Shown: piece by piece, positions 35,385 through 35,780 of the stretch | Layout of the letters: each line of letters opens with the position of its first letter | Numbering within the stretch: position 1 is the stretch's first letter | Source of the DNA: Bradyrhizobiaceae bacterium | Lineage (GTDB): Bacteria; Pseudomonadota; Alphaproteobacteria; Rhizobiales; Xanthobacteraceae | NCBI GenBank assembly: GCA_947481685.1 | Contig: CANKHA010000025.1 | Span: 1-35,780 of the forward strand | Direction of reading: 5' to 3' | Length of the DNA stretch: 35,780 bases | Notes under the pieces: generated by a model | The model's database searches: none | What the model saw: only the letters and a program-made list of their open reading frames with translations | What the model was told of the DNA's origin: nothing | Program-made: the position numbers and the translations under genes

Positions 35385-35602
35385 TGGAATATTGCCTCGG
35401 TTGCAAATGAGAGACGAACTCTACCAGTGCCGAAGAGGCCGCGATACCTCGCCAAAAGGCGAGCACGGCTTGTCTGCGGATTTGGTGTCTATGGCCTTAG
35501 CGGCGCGCAAAGAATCGTCATTTTGGGCGAATTTCGTACTCTTTTACTGCTGCGGGTTGTCATTGGAAGGGTGCCGTTGTATTGCCCCCGTTCCAAGCCG
35601 TT
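35385..35602. other. Intergenic stretch, no supported gene
   Basis: The 5' region of the DUF992 gene and DNA leading to the tRNA-Ser fragment. Short open frames exist but none has a good start or recognisable product. Confidence 0.4.
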
Positions 35603-35631
35603 GAGAGGTGGCCGAGTGGCTTAAGGCGCTC
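35603..35631 (+). repeat. tRNA-Ser 5' fragment (direct repeat)
   Basis: These 29 bases, starting GAGAGGTGGCCGAGTGGC, are identical to 35692-35720, the acceptor 5' strand and D-arm of the full tRNA-Ser(GGA) that follows. The sequence after the match is unrelated. AAGGCGCTC here pairs with GAGCGCCTT at 35667-35675. It is a remnant of a tandem tRNA copy or a recombination scar, not a functional tRNA. Confidence 0.8.
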
Positions 35632-35690
35632 AAGCGCGCTGCGCGCGCGTCTTGACTTAAAGCTGCGAGCGCCTTCAAGAAGGTTCTGCT

Positions 35691-35780
35691 GGAGAGGTGG
35701 CCGAGTGGCTTAAGGCGCTCGCTTGGAAAGCGTGTATACGGGAAACTGTATCGCGGGTTCGAATCCCGCCCTCTCCGCCA
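35691..35780 (+). tRNA. tRNA-Ser (anticodon GGA)
   Basis: A 90-base class II tRNA with acceptor stem GGAGAGG/CCTCTCC, anticodon GGA in loop CTTGGAAAG, a long variable arm (TATACGGGAAACTGTA), the T-loop GTTCGAATC and an encoded CCA that ends at the last base of the window. It reads UCC and UCU codons. A TTGACT (35652-35657) with TCAAGA 17 bases later is a possible weak promoter. Confidence 0.97.

Overview
The window reads as a chromosomal segment of a GC-rich alphaproteobacterium of the order Hyphomicrobiales, most like the Nitrobacteraceae/Xanthobacteraceae. The grounds are a 50S L21 with a long Lys/Ala/Pro tail, an rplU-rpmA-GNAT-obg neighbourhood, DUF992 and DUF6352 type proteins, many orphan Bug-type solute-binding proteins, and dispersed palindromic intergenic repeats of about 47 bp. 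Genus and species cannot be fixed from the sequence alone.

Layout, left: an operon-like run (+) of an ABC permease cut by the window edge, an MmgE/PrpD protein and an unusual SDR (1-3585) converges on a minus-strand molybdenum hydroxylase operon (8752 to 3573). That operon holds one 2Fe-2S subunit, one Tat-exported IorB-type Mo subunit and one CoxL-type Mo subunit. Next come a small unknown protein, a class III alcohol dehydrogenase broken by a one-base frameshift, obg, and a secreted legumain-like (C13) peptidase. A structured 317-bp intergenic stretch follows, then a GNAT enzyme, rpmA, rplU with a clear promoter, a small unknown protein and tRNA-Ser(CGA).

Middle: right of the tRNA is a train of hairpins and a lone DUF3883 nuclease-like gene, which together look like accessory DNA. 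From about 16.5 to 30 kb lies a catabolic/transport region: four Bug (TctC-type) binding proteins, one NMT1-like binding protein without a signal peptide, a second MmgE/PrpD protein, a secreted histidine phosphatase, a Rieske oxygenase, a DUF805 membrane protein, two UbiD-family decarboxylases and a cupin. Two binding-protein/UbiD cassettes are paralogous and share a matching box about 50 bp upstream. They are separated by a divergent binding-protein/cupin pair. No membrane subunits of a tripartite transporter are present.

Right: a DUF6352 protein, convergent mobB and mobA (molybdenum cofactor maturation), then a translationally coupled zinc-metallopeptidase/ATP-grasp ligase pair lying between inverted copies of the palindromic repeat, a DUF992 secreted protein, a stray 29-nt tRNA-Ser 5' fragment and tRNA-Ser(GGA) ending exactly at the window edge.

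The genes suggest uptake and oxidation or decarboxylation of small aromatic or carboxylic compounds with molybdenum, Rieske and prenyl-FMN enzymes, but no substrate can be named. The least explained items are the peptidase/ATP-grasp module, the SDR lacking its catalytic Ser and Tyr, the shared cassette boxes, and the structured 12.4-12.7 kb region.
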